From Exophiala sp. HKRS030 (taxonomy: Eukaryota; Ascomycota; Eurotiomycetes; Chaetothyriales; Herpotrichiellaceae): a DNA stretch of 64,000 bases. The DNA is taken from the NCBI GenBank assembly GCA_023897205.1, contig JAHWDD010000005.1:1426001-1490000 (forward strand), in the 5' to 3' direction. How positions within the stretch are numbered: the first letter of the stretch is position 1; the number at the start of each line of letters is the position of its first letter. Below the pieces are notes generated by a model. It was not told where the DNA came from, made no database searches, and was given only the letters and a program-made list of their open reading frames with translations. A program made the position numbers and the translations under genes. This document shows positions 10,068 to 20,505 of the stretch, one piece after another.

Positions 10068-11114
10068 CTACTTACTCAACCTCTCTGTCTCTGCGATTCG
10101 GAAGACATATTTCGTTGCGCTGGCCTTGCCCTCCTTCAAATTACTCAAAGCTTGCTGGATTCCATTCAAGCCACCCGGCATGACCTCGTAAGGATGCGCC
10201 TTGAGCCACCCGTCCTTCAAACCTTGCTCGAAAAGTCGGAACCAAGCATACCCAAAATCCTTGTCCTGGTTGAACACAGTCCCCACCAAGGTAAGGCTCA
10301 TATCCACCGACGCCGGGATCGAAGGATCATCTTTCATGGGCAACACCGTCGTAATATGGCCGTTGGGCGCGAGCACCTTGCAGATATTCTCCGCGGAAGA
10401 TTTCGCCGCCTCACTCACCGCGTCGAAAGCAAATTCCAGCTGTTTACCGGCCGGTACTGCGCCCCGTAGTCCCTCCACCACGGCTTCATTCCCCTTGCGG
10501 TAATCTACCACGACATCACCCTTGCTCGAATCCAACAGGCCTTGGACAAACGGGATCCCACGCCCTGCCACGGCGATGATGGGATGAATCCCCGCCCGCC
10601 TCGCAAGCTGGACGGCATACGCTCCCACGGCTCCCGCGGCGCCGTAGACCACGATCCCACCTTTTGGTAAGCAATCCGGATGGGCACTCGCGACCCAAGG
10701 CTCCGGGAGGCCAAGCCGGAGGAACAGGCCGACGGCGGCCGTCATGGCGGCCAGTGGGATCGCGGCGGCCTCCTCGAAGCTCACGCTCGCGGGGATGTGG
10801 AAGGTGGTGTGTTCGGGCGATATGGCGTATTCAGCATAGGAGCCTCCGGGGGTCTGCATCTGATGGAATCCAGCGACGCGGTCGCCAGGTCGGAATTGTG
10901 TGACGGCAGAGCCTACCGCTTCGACCACTCCTGCAATGTCGTCACCCTGGTTGGTGCCGTTGAACTCTGGGTTGACCATCGGCCGTTTCCAGTCCTTGGG
11001 GTTGGATCCGGATACGTGCACTTTGGTGAGGACCTCGTTGGCCTTGGGCGTGGGGATGGCCGCGTCGTCACGTAGGGTCACCCGGAGCGGGTGGTGGACT
11101 TGTGCTTCGAGCAT
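10068..11114 (-). CDS. Zinc-independent MDR-family oxidoreductase (enoyl-reductase-like), 348 aa
   Basis: One exon. An N-terminal GroES-like domain is followed by a Rossmann domain with GAAGAVG (158-164) for NAD(P)H. The Cys and His zinc ligands of alcohol dehydrogenases are absent, which points to the quinone/enoyl reductase branch; similar fungal proteins act in toxin and polyketide pathways, but nothing beside this gene is a polyketide synthase. I start at the ATG at 11114; the frame is open farther upstream but holds no other ATG. It is convergent with the D-lactate dehydrogenase gene, with 115 bp between the stops. Confidence 0.88.
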   Translation of the reverse strand: MLEAQVHHPLRVTLRDDAAIPTPKANEVLTKVHVSGSNPKDWKRPMVNPEFNGTNQGDDIAGVVEAVGSAVTQFRPGDRVAGFHQMQTPGGSYAEYAISPEHTTFHIPASVSFEEAAAIPLAAMTAAVGLFLRLGLPEPWVASAHPDCLPKGGIVVYGAAGAVGAYAVQLARRAGIHPIIAVAGRGIPFVQGLLDSSKGDVVVDYRKGNEAVVEGLRGAVPAGKQLEFAFDAVSEAAKSSAENICKVLAPNGHITTVLPMKDDPSIPASVDMSLTLVGTVFNQDKDFGYAWFRLFEQGLKDGWLKAHPYEVMPGGLNGIQQALSNLKEGKASATKYVFRIAETERLSK

Positions 11115-11796
11115 TGTGCCGGATGGAGGTGAACCTATTTTAGATGGTTGTGTTGGTGTACACAGTCGTGTGTTGGGGTGCCTCGTAATGAAGGCTCGCG
11201 CGAGGTCGCTGTCAGCCAGGAGTCCCACTTTATCAAGCAGGAGAAACCGACGATATCTACAGTAGTTTGGTAGTAATTCCTTTCACGATGTCTACGAGTA
11301 CCGTGGGTTTCTAGATGCCGTGTATGTGTGTCTTTGTAAGCACAAGGAGTGGCCTAGGTTATTGGAGGCGGGTCCGAGGAAGAGGGGTGGGTTGTATTGT
11401 GGGTACAATAAGTACGGTATTCTATTTGTAGTAGGTACAATAGTAGTAGGGGATATTTCCTTCTCGTGTTCCGTACGGCCAAAAAGGCCAACCCAACGGG
11501 GACATTTTGGGGTACTTTGGTATCGTATGAGGATGAGCTTCCTTTTTACTGTACTTCAAGCCCATCGAGCGATTCGCTTTGTTGAAAACTGACTTGTGCA
11601 CTTTGAATACCTTAGCAAGGACCCCACTTCAAGTCTTCCTTCATACAAAAAGAACCTAACACAGATTCCCCCTTCTCCGCACGGAGGGGAGGACGGGAGA
11701 GATGGATCATGTTTGATGCCCCGAGGTAAAAACCCCAGTTTTGAGTAACCTCTTTCTACTTTTCTTTTTCAACTTAGGCCTAGTTACGAGCAAAGT

Positions 11797-11808
11797 ACCT
11801 GTACAGGT
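11797..11808. repeat. 12-bp perfect palindrome ACCTGTACAGGT
   Basis: Reads identically on both strands. It could be a dimeric transcription-factor site; its centre is about 340 bp upstream of the EthD-like start. Confidence 0.5.
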
Positions 11809-11906
11809 CACTCGCGAAGTGAAATCTTGGGACGAGATTCGCGATGATGCGGGGAAAATGATACGCATACATTAGTAAGAGGATACGGGTATTGCATATT
11901 ACTAGA

Positions 11907-11918
11907 GGTACATGTACC
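11907..11918. repeat. 12-bp perfect palindrome GGTACATGTACC
   Basis: A second perfect palindrome, centred 110 bp from the first and sharing the GTAC theme. Candidate regulatory site. Confidence 0.5.
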
Positions 11919-12089
11919 GGAGATAAAAGGACTCGAGGATCGTTACGAATTTAAGCAAAGGAACCACAGCCGAGGGAGTAAATAAAGGTATAAACTATAA
12001 GGCAAAGTAAAAAAAGACTTATAAGATTCGGATTTCCTGACACTCTCTTCTTTGTTGAAGTTCGTTCCCTTATCACAAGACTCACTCGT

Positions 12090-12110
12090 TACCTACCTAC
12101 CTACCTACCT
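12090..12110 (+). repeat. TACC microsatellite (5 units)
   Basis: Five tandem TACC units in the probable 5' leader of the EthD-like gene, 32 bp before its start codon. Confidence 0.8.
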
Positions 12111-12141
12111 CCTAGATACCTAGATACTAAGTAAAGTAAAG

Positions 12142-13054
12142 ATGCCTTGTCAATACTTTCTCTCGGTCAACTCTCGACCACAACCTTCGTCCGGGGTCGA
12201 CGACCAACTCTGGGCCAAATGGTACAAGGAAGAACATGTAAGAAATCTTTACCCTTTTGTTGCTTTCCCCCCCTCCTCCTGCAAGTTCTAGGTCTGATAT
12301 AGTATTGTGTTTACCATTTTATAGTTACCAGACCTGGTCAATAGTCAGGCGACCAAGAGAGCGGCATTCTACCAAGAAACTCACGACTTTGCCGCCGCCT
12401 CCAAGGACCACCACCCGCGACCCTTCCTGGCTCTGTACCAGACCGACTTTGAAGAACCGCTCAAGACCAAAAACTACCTCGAGGGCGTCCGGCATTCGAG
12501 CGGCATGTGGCCCGGCCACAAACCCACTGTTGAGATAGGCGACTTTGACTGTCGGAATTACAAGCTCATTCAAGAATACGACCCGAACAAGATTGGTGAT
12601 TGTGAGTCCCGTCTCCCGCCCGGTCTCTTCGCCCCGTGACCATCGTGACCAGGAGTCTAGGTCATTCGTATCTTTGTCCTTGTCGCTTATTGTCGTGTTG
12701 GGGCTAACTGTCAAACAAACAGCTGCTCCACCATATCTACTCACCGTGGAGATGGAGCCCACGGCTGAAAACGAAGAGGACTTTGATCAATGGTACCGCA
12801 AGGAGCATTTGGAACTGTTGAGCAAGTTGCCTGGGTATCGCAGGTCGTTGAGGTACATTGTCGGGCCCAGAACACCCGTCACCCAAGGGGACCCGCCGAG
12901 GTACCTTGCCATTCACGAGGTTGACAACGTGCACGCTTTCGATGGGAAAGAGGCAGAAGCCGCGAACGTGACACCCTGGACGGTCAAGCACATCGCCGAG
13001 GCCAAGGTGTTTATTCCGAGGATGTGGCGAAAGATAACAGAGGAGGGATTTTGA
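12142..13054 (+). CDS. EthD-like dimeric alpha/beta-barrel protein, 234 aa
   Basis: Exons 12142-12237, 12325-12601 and 12723-13054, summing to 234 codons plus stop. The protein has two similar halves, each a ferredoxin-like EthD/Dabb-type unit: the first opens with QYFLSVNSRP and WAKWYKEEH, the second with PYLLTVEMEP and FDQWYRKEHLELLSKLPGYRR. The conserved W-Y-x-E-H of each half is the family mark. Such proteins bind or convert aromatic or polyketide-type small molecules, or have no known activity; no substrate can be given. The first intron falls right after the first EEH. It is convergent with the Ayg1-like hydrolase (135 bp between stops). Confidence 0.82.
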
Positions 13055-13189
13055 GGCAGACAGGCAGTAACAGCACAGGTTGCATGGTCCTTACTCGGTA
13101 TACGAATGTTTGTGGTATGAGTAACGTGTAATTAGGTGTTTCTCATGAGAAGGACCTGGAAGTGAGGGAATTCTCAGACTAGTATCAAC

Positions 13190-14460
13190 CTAGACAGAAG
13201 TGCTGCTAGTGCCCATGACAGATTCCATCCAGGGCCAAATGCATTCGTTGGCGGGAGGGTAACCCATGTGTAACATCTTCTCATAAAATCTGGCCTCTTT
13301 GGGCCGGCCGTAGTTCATGAGAAGCATGGAATCTTCAATCGGCATCAACCCGTCCCATGTGCCGTTGACGAGGAGAAGTCTGCAACATGGTCCGTTGAGG
13401 AGCCCACTTTCAACGAGACTATATTCCTTTTGCGCCTTCTCGAGAAGTTCTTCCCAGTCTTTGTAGCCGTACTTGGAGACATATGCTTCACTTAGGATGA
13501 AGGGATATTCGTGGTCGTCGACATGTGTAAGCCACTCTCGAGACAGGAATAAATGTGTCCCAGCTCCTTGTCCGATGCTCCCTGCCAGACGTGAGTGGTG
13601 GGTATGCGCGACCCTGATGGCGTAGTAGCCTCCGGCTGAAAGACCCCAGGCAATACATTTGGTCATGTTCAATTGCGGCTGCTTGTCCATCCAATCGAGG
13701 ATGGATGTGAACAATCGATCCGGGGACTTGGGATCTCGACGATCTGCTGGACAGTCCGCCGTGCCCGGGATCTCGGCAATGACGCAACCCCACCCTCGAG
13801 AAATGAATTCGTCTGTCCGCTGTGGGCGGCTGTTGGTCAGTTCATGGCCCCTCAGAGAGGAACACGTAAATTAAGGCTTACCCCTGTATTGTCAGGTCGA
13901 TGGCCATCCAGCCCCGTGATGAGCAGTACCATTGGACACTTCTTGTCACTGCTCGCGCCCGAAGGCAGTCGGACGAAGAGTGGAATCTCTTTACCGTCCT
14001 GGCCCTCAGCTGCGGTGTGTGGAATCTTGACCTCTTGTATGGGAGCATCCCACAAACTTGCGCCGCGGAGATATACCTGCTTCTGCATTTCGAAAATCTT
14101 CCTTTTCAGACCTGGTCCTGCGTCGAGAGAAGGAAAGCGAGATATGCGATAGACGCATGCCGCACGCTTGTAGAGCTCGGCCGCTTTGGCACGATCTGAA
14201 GCCTGGGCTGAGAGGGCAGAATCGGTCAATTTCTCAGCCGTTGGCAGGAAATACTCGGTATATTTGTCAGAGTAGGCATCATTCACGTTGTCACGGATGA
14301 GCATCTCGAAGATCGGTGCAAAGTCTTCTAGCTTGCCATCGTGGAATGGATAAACACCCAGTGAGCAGGGGAGTTTCCATTTCGTCTCCCATAGTGCCCT
14401 GACGCCGCTCAAATGAGGATAACGCTCGCGGAATTTCTCGCCCAAGATCCAGTTCGTCAT
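13190..14460 (-). CDS. Ayg1-like alpha/beta hydrolase, 402 aa
   Basis: Exons 14460-13882 and 13819-13190. Using the CAG at 13820-13822 as acceptor gives LDGHRPDNTG|RTDEFISRGWG, in frame. The triad is Ser254 in WGLSAGG, Asp349 in GTWDGLM and His377 in LHMGYP. Length and the EIPGTADCPAD stretch match Aspergillus Ayg1, which shortens a heptaketide to tetrahydroxynaphthalene in DHN-melanin synthesis. Fungi hold several paralogues (DUF1100 type) outside melanin clusters, and no polyketide synthase, scytalone dehydratase or THN reductase is nearby, so a melanin role is not shown. The long helical N-terminal third is typical of the family. Confidence 0.88.
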
Positions 14461-14967
14461 GATCAGAAGTACTTGTCCAGGGGTCGTGACTTGTTTTCAC
14501 GACAAGTTGGGTTCCGGAGTGAAATTCAGATTCGTAGCGGCGAAGCGGTGAGGTCCTTCGGATCAGGCTCCCTGCGTCCTCAGCCGCAAAAATACCGACC
14601 TACCTGCGTTTACTATCAAAAATGTATCAGCTTTGGAGCGATCTTGCTCTGGTAAACCCTCTCAAGATCTTGACCGCAGCTTCATCTGTGTCACCCACCC
14701 AGCACCACACCGTCTGTGACGCGTCTAGTATGACATCGTTAAGTGGTAGTCGGCATAGTAGGCAGCTTAGCCGAGAGCTACTTGGCGCGTTTTTGGCAGG
14801 AGATGAAAGTCGCATTGAGGGAGAGCGACAAGTGAAATCAATCACCTGCATTCATCATCCTCCTTTCTTGCGACCATTGTTTCTTTTGCGATATCTCATC
14901 CTAATGACACCCCGGACATAAAATGTCCATCACATAATTCTCAAATCTTCTCAGTCTGTACAATACG
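14461..14967. other. Intergenic, divergent promoter (Ayg1-like / IES1)
   Basis: About 500 bp between two divergent start codons. No gene or repeat is seen; pyrimidine-rich tracts near 14860-14960 suit the leader of the downstream gene. Confidence 0.5.
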
Positions 14968-17415
14968 ATGACTTCTCGTGAACCCTCTGCAGCGCCTTCG
15001 GACGCCGATACCATCGACGATCAAACGGAAGAAACAAAGCCAGACATCACTGAGCTTGAACAGGACCAGTCACAGCAGGAAGAAGACGGCCACTCTAACA
15101 CAACGCCGACAAGTGTGCGGCGCACTGCCCGTTCGCGAGTATCTACCGGCAGGAAAGCAAGACCTCGAAAGTCTGCGGCCTGGATACAAGAGCAGTTTCA
15201 AGATGGGACAGAAGATGAAGGAAGCGTCGTGTCTGCGTCCCACTCAAGGACCAAAAAGTCTGAGGCATCTCCAGACTCAGAAGCCAGGACCGTAGGCACT
15301 GCTGTCGGAACCAGAAGGCAAGCGAACGGCACCGTTGGGTCGGTCTACTCTGGCAGTAAGATCAGGCACATCAAGAAACCCGATGGCGAGCCATTATACC
15401 GCAAGGAAATCCAATACCAGTTCTTGACGCGCGTTACTGCCGACACAAAACCAGTCTTTACCAGATTGAGTGATAGCAAACCTGGCTGCACCTTTCTGGA
15501 CATCTATGTTGACTGCATGGCGCGAAGTTCCAAGACGAGCAAGATCCTCAAAGACCGACTACAAGTCGATCGCCAGGCGTCGCAGAACATGGCCATGATA
15601 TGTCTGTTGGTGAATGTTGGCCGAATGAACACCACATTGAACTTCTTTCCTGAGATGAGAGCTCAGCTGAGGACTTACCACTCCATTCCGTCTTTGCAAG
15701 CTTACAAGAGTCAAAGAGATTACAAATCACTCCAGGATGCACCACGACTCAAAAGTATCCTGAAAGGCGCCAGCGAAGATACCGAAGAACCTCGGACTCT
15801 CGAAGCACTTAAAGCTAGACCGATCCCTCGCACAAACCCTGTCAACCTCATTTTTGTCCTCTCACAGTCTGCGCCCACCATCAGTGAATCTCATTTCACT
15901 GATAAAGTCGACTTCTTCGATTTAGCCATGCGACACACCATAAGCTCCGAAAGCAGAGCCCAGGCATTTTTGTGGCTCATGTGGTGGTATCTCGAGTCCA
16001 ATTTCACAAAAGCGGACGCCTTGAATAATCCCTATGGTCCGGGTCAATATAAAGAGGGCGAAGACCCTGCTGATCCTGACACAGTACCTCTATTGGTACC
16101 TGACTTGGTCACGATTACTCCGGAAGAAGGCGACAAAGAAAATGAGGATCCTGAAGAGGAGATTGCCTTTGGAGACAAAATGAGGGAAGAGAGGAGACGA
16201 ATAATGCTGGAAGTGGCGAACGAGCCGCCTCTCACCATGGTGGACCCTGGCAATCCCGATCACAAGGCCGTGAAGCGATTGAAACGGTCAGCTCTCTATG
16301 GCGACGACGATTCTCTGGTGTCAGACGCAGACTCACGTGCAAGTCCCGGCGTCGCTACCCCGGAAGCCCATCATGGGCATTTGATGAGTAGCGTACTGGG
16401 TGGACAGGCTGACAGCCTCGACGACGACTGGGAAGTCTTTGACCCACATCCGGGTCGAGGACGATACAAGCGAGTCAAAGGCAAAAACACACCGTCACGG
16501 GTCAGAGGGGGTGGTGCTGGTGGCAAGCCGACCGACGGTCGGAAGAGCATAGCCAAAGCACGGGACGGAGGTACTCCAGACACAGTCGACCGATTCCGCG
16601 GAACCCCACAACCCTTGCAAACTGGAGCTGGCAATCACAATGCGATCCCCCAGTACGGCTCCCATCGAAACAGAAAGGAAATTGACGTACTTGCCATTCG
16701 ACCTGGTGAGCCTGGAGCCAGCACTATACCCAAGTCCAGGGCTCGGACGGGATACCAACGTGAACTCGAGGAGCATCGCCAACGTCGTGTTGAATGGGCA
16801 TTGAGAAGACGACGAAAGGAGGCGCTAAAAACATCTCGACAGTTGAGAGAGGGTGGGAAGTGGTTGTTGACGGCTGCCAGACGTGTCCATGAGCTTCCCA
16901 AAACCTATGATAGCGAAGAAGAAGCTGAAGAGCATGAAGGAGTCGGCTTTGCTGGCTTGCTCGGGCGCCGATGGGCTGGAGAGCCCCTCGACGCTGACCA
17001 AGGAGGTATCCCTGTCGGCTATGAACCAGATGATCATGGCGAAGAAGTCGAGATGTGGATGAAAATCATGAAGCGAACTAGCCGGAGGCTCGAGGTTTGG
17101 GACGGCGATAGAGACGTCGAAGTCTACCATGCTCGGATGTATCGTCCCCAGTTCACTGAGACTGTGGTTCAGGAACCTCTAGCACCAGCTCTCACCAATG
17201 GATCACGAAAGAAGAGCCGAAAGGTCAAGTCACCGTCCCAATCACTGTTGTCTCGCTCCAGGAGAGGTGCCCCAATCGTTCAGACAGGCCAAGACCTCAA
17301 CGATGAGATCACTCAGGATTTACTAGCGGAACGGAGCGACGAAGACATGGAGGACGACGACTCCGTTGGTGCAGAGGGCGAAGACAACGATGCAAGCGAC
17401 ATGGATATGGATTGA
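14968..17415 (+). CDS. ies1: INO80 chromatin-remodelling complex subunit Ies1, 815 aa
   Basis: A single long exon. After an acidic, low-complexity N-terminus and a basic patch (TGRKARPRKS) comes the conserved Ies1 core, about residues 130-355: RHIKKPDGEPLYRKEIQYQ, FLDIYVDCMARSSKTSK, and AQAFLWLMWWYLESNF followed by NPYGPG. These are family marks of fungal Ies1. The C-terminal half is charged and probably disordered, with a helical basic segment near 590-640 and an acidic tail. Ies1 belongs to the nuclear INO80 remodeller that moves nucleosomes and handles H2A.Z. Fungal homologues are commonly this long. Confidence 0.9.
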   Translation: MTSREPSAAPSDADTIDDQTEETKPDITELEQDQSQQEEDGHSNTTPTSVRRTARSRVSTGRKARPRKSAAWIQEQFQDGTEDEGSVVSASHSRTKKSEASPDSEARTVGTAVGTRRQANGTVGSVYSGSKIRHIKKPDGEPLYRKEIQYQFLTRVTADTKPVFTRLSDSKPGCTFLDIYVDCMARSSKTSKILKDRLQVDRQASQNMAMICLLVNVGRMNTTLNFFPEMRAQLRTYHSIPSLQAYKSQRDYKSLQDAPRLKSILKGASEDTEEPRTLEALKARPIPRTNPVNLIFVLSQSAPTISESHFTDKVDFFDLAMRHTISSESRAQAFLWLMWWYLESNFTKADALNNPYGPGQYKEGEDPADPDTVPLLVPDLVTITPEEGDKENEDPEEEIAFGDKMREERRRIMLEVANEPPLTMVDPGNPDHKAVKRLKRSALYGDDDSLVSDADSRASPGVATPEAHHGHLMSSVLGGQADSLDDDWEVFDPHPGRGRYKRVKGKNTPSRVRGGGAGGKPTDGRKSIAKARDGGTPDTVDRFRGTPQPLQTGAGNHNAIPQYGSHRNRKEIDVLAIRPGEPGASTIPKSRARTGYQRELEEHRQRRVEWALRRRRKEALKTSRQLREGGKWLLTAARRVHELPKTYDSEEEAEEHEGVGFAGLLGRRWAGEPLDADQGGIPVGYEPDDHGEEVEMWMKIMKRTSRRLEVWDGDRDVEVYHARMYRPQFTETVVQEPLAPALTNGSRKKSRKVKSPSQSLLSRSRRGAPIVQTGQDLNDEITQDLLAERSDEDMEDDDSVGAEGEDNDASDMDMD

Positions 17416-19628
17416 CAGTATCAGCAAGCATGGATATCGAAAGGTTCTGCTTGCGTAGCTTTTCCCGTGACATTTTCATCAAGACCCTCGAGGTAGAATG
17501 TTATGCCAATCCGCGGCATGGAATATCGGATTGGACAATGTACAACAATTGATACCGGCTTTTACATGAAACCATCAATGGCTATTGGCTGTGTTTTTCT
17601 ACATTACCGCCCTTAAACCCTCATTATAGGCTAGAGCCACACTCCGCGTCCCATCCAGCCACAAGCTTATTCGCCTCGTGGACCTCTCCGAGGGCACTAT
17701 TGGCATTGCTCAAACTCAGCGGGCTTAGTTATCGAAACAAAACAGCTTATTCAGAGTCGTAGCTCTCGGCTAACAACCAGCAACAGGGATGCCCCGCAAA
17801 TGTGACAGACGACGGCATTCTACTAGGTGCATATGCATGGTTGAAGTCCCGAGTGCGTTGGGGGGTGCCGTGCTAACGCCGATATCGAAGATTGTGGATG
17901 AGCCGTCATCGGAAGTTCTTTTGTTACCATGTACGGAGGACCCAGCTTACATTTGTCAAATATTCTGTTCATGAGTGGCATAGTTGCATGTGGCGAAGAA
18001 GAAAAAGCCTCGTGTAAAAGGATACAATTCGTTTCACATCGGGATGCTATTCTAATCTCGAGTCAAGGGTGACGAACGCCTAAGGATAAGTCAGTAATCA
18101 TACTCGAATGTTTCCTTCCTCCTGGACGTGCTTGACCAGAGTTGATTCTCGTGAATACATTGATAATCATGGCCGGGTAGGGCACCTCGCAACAATACCC
18201 ATCATCCTCGGCATATTCAATCCGAGGGAGGGTATGAGGAGGAGAGCCCGAAGGATGCGAGATAGGTAAGATCGCCACCGTGATCCCCTTTTTCGCATTT
18301 CTGGGTTCTGGCATTCTCTCGCCTTTTGCAGAAACACATCGACAACGACAAGAAGTCATCCTTGTGGCTCCTTGTCTTTTCCTGGCGCAGGGTCACCGTA
18401 CTTGTAAGCCTGGGAAACTCATTGCGATAGGTTGCAACATGCAGGGTCACATAACGGGGGCGTCCATGATTTTGCATGATTTGATGCCGCGACTTGTTCG
18501 AAATTGTATGGCACTATCCAAGGAGCGAGGATTCCACGCTCCTAATGGCCCCCTCTATTTCCTAAACCGGACGAAGGACGGGGATGTTATGCTTCGTATA
18601 CTGGGGGGTCCATTTGTGTATGCAGGATGACGCCAATTTTTTCTGGAAGAGATACTGAACAACAGGATCGTCCATACCTCTAACAACTTTTGTCGCTTAC
18701 CAAAGAATGTTGCGCCAGGTACATACCGCAGCTAGAGATGCTGTGTGGGTACTCGGCCTAGACGCCCCCGAGTTTCAGGCGACTAGGGTATGTCAAGGGA
18801 CAAACACGCGTCGGCCAGTAGCCCACCTAGGCCCCAGTCAGCACAGATCATGGGCAATGTATGCACCCTAAGGCGTCGTCGGAACAGGGTTGAGACAGGT
18901 CACCAACAACCAAAGCAACGTACTGGAAGGATTTCCTGGTCCCCATACCCTGAAAACCGATGGTCCTTCTTTACAACCACCATACTCAAAGACTTGGGTT
19001 TGGCCTCACTGACAGACACCCTGGATTCCTTTGTCAGGCAGGTATTGTTTCGTTTATTTCAGGATAGATAGTCCCACGTTCAACATACGGTGATTTTCAT
19101 CGTTTGGTCTGTAATAACCAACTCAATACCGCAAGGACATGCCAAACCAGTTCAGAGTCCATGTCTCTATGATGGACTGATTAGTGTCACTGGTAACATC
19201 CGGAATTTGTACGGCGATTGATGTTTAGACGAATCCTTCCTCGCTTGGAGATGAACGGCAGGTCTCGCTTAGCGTGGCCTGTATGATCTCACAGGCCGGA
19301 GAAGCATCGGCCGACATATGGCATGCAGCTAGGAGTATATACGGAATGGTCCTGCTCCTCATAGTAGACCGAAGATATAGTTACAGGACATTGGCCTTCT
19401 CGACAACAGTCTCCTTTGTCTACTTCACCCTCAAACAAGTACTTACCTTGAACTCAAACCAAACTGTACCAGACTAGCACATACCATTCAAAGACACTCA
19501 ACCTACCAACACCTGTCTCTACCAGATTGTTCAACGGTTGAATACTACAAGTCACAGCACGAACATATACAAGTCCTTGCTCAGAACTCGACAACCTCAA
19601 ACAACAGACTCAACTAAAGCCCACCGTC
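17416..19628. other. Intergenic, long 5' flank of the bZIP gene
   Basis: About 2.2 kb with only short frames that begin at weak codons and show no protein family. The last 140 bp before the bZIP ATG are CA-rich and contain no upstream ATG, so the leader looks clean. A TATA-like AGTATATACGG lies near 19332. Confidence 0.5.
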
Positions 19629-20505
19629 ATGACATCTCAAGGTGTGACCGTAGGACACAGTACCACTCCAACCCCTGACATGAAGAACTTCATGTCTTGT
19701 TTCCGGACCAACAGCCTCACATCGAATCCTTCCGCACCGACACCAAGCAACCCCTACTGCTACGACTCGAGTCCTTTCTGGCAGCCCATGGGGTTCCCCG
19801 AGTTGAACTTGGACTTTATCGAAGATCTCAACGAGGTAATGGAATCTGCTTCCTTCTCCCCCACGAGAAAACTTCCCTAACATTCAATCATCTCTATAGA
19901 CCGACCTGGGGCCTCTCTCTGCTACAAACTACACCAACTTCCCGACGCTCTCGGACCTGGTGGCTGCAGGTCCCTCCTTGACGCACATCAGACGTACGGA
20001 CAGCACAGGCAGCTCAGTATCGGATTCCACGATACTGCCACCATCGGACGTTACTGGGCCTCCCACATGCAAGACGGATTCCGAGTCCGAGGGTGCCGGT
20101 CACTCCGAGCACTGTGATCGCCATTGCCACGTACACAAGACATGTGGCTTATGCGAGCGCAATAAGATTGAGGTTCGTGTGCTTTGCAAATAAACCTCTT
20201 CTCCTGCTCCACCCCATGCCAAATACACTAATTCATTTATGTTGATTTTACTACACTCATACATTTGCAATTCTCCTCTATTGTTCAAGAGCCTGCAAGC
20301 TAACGATCCTGCAAAACTATAGAAACGAAAGGAGCAAAACCGCAAAGCACAACGAAACCATCGAATGCGTAACGAGGCAAGACTAGAGCAACTCCGGTCC
20401 AAGGTCATGGAGCAGACCCAGGAAATTGACAGCCTCAAAGAACTCAACCAACGACTAATCAAGCAAATCGAACATCTCAGCGGCAGTCCCGGGGTCGAGG
20501 GGTAA
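19629..20505 (+). CDS. bZIP transcription factor with Cys cluster, 220 aa
   Basis: Exons 19629-19835, 19900-20172 and 20323-20505, all joining in phase 0. The third exon encodes the bZIP: basic region KRKEQNRKAQRNHRMR (161-176; N-x-x-A-Q-R-x-x-R signature) and a short zipper with L184, V188, I195, L198, L205, I209 and L212 at a/d positions and Asn202 in an a position. Directly before it is Cys141-x3-Cys145-x5-Cys151-x2-Cys154, mixed with histidines. The rest is Ser/Thr/Pro-rich, as in activation regions. It acts in the nucleus; target genes are not readable. The Cys group could bind metal or sense redox or iron, by loose analogy with other fungal bZIPs. Confidence 0.85.

Larger units (their letters stand above)
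11115..12141. promoter_or_regulatory. Divergent promoter region (MDR reductase / EthD-like gene) with palindromes
   Basis: About 1 kb without a supported gene. It is rich in GTAC-containing words and holds two perfect 12-bp palindromes (11797-11808 and 11907-11918) plus a TACC microsatellite just before the EthD gene. Long T- and A-rich tracts are present. Confidence 0.5.

Noticed and set aside
12325..12762. 145-codon minus-strand frame across the EthD gene
   Set aside because: It overlaps exons whose splicing restores an EthD-like protein; no family on the opposite strand.
10068..14460. A polyketide biosynthetic cluster around the MDR, EthD and Ayg1-like genes
   Set aside because: No polyketide synthase, NRPS, terpene synthase or cluster-type regulator is present in the surrounding sequence; the gene set is suggestive but incomplete.
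18280..18630. 116-codon plus-strand frame before the bZIP gene
   Set aside because: Non-ATG start, no domain, and no clear splice context.
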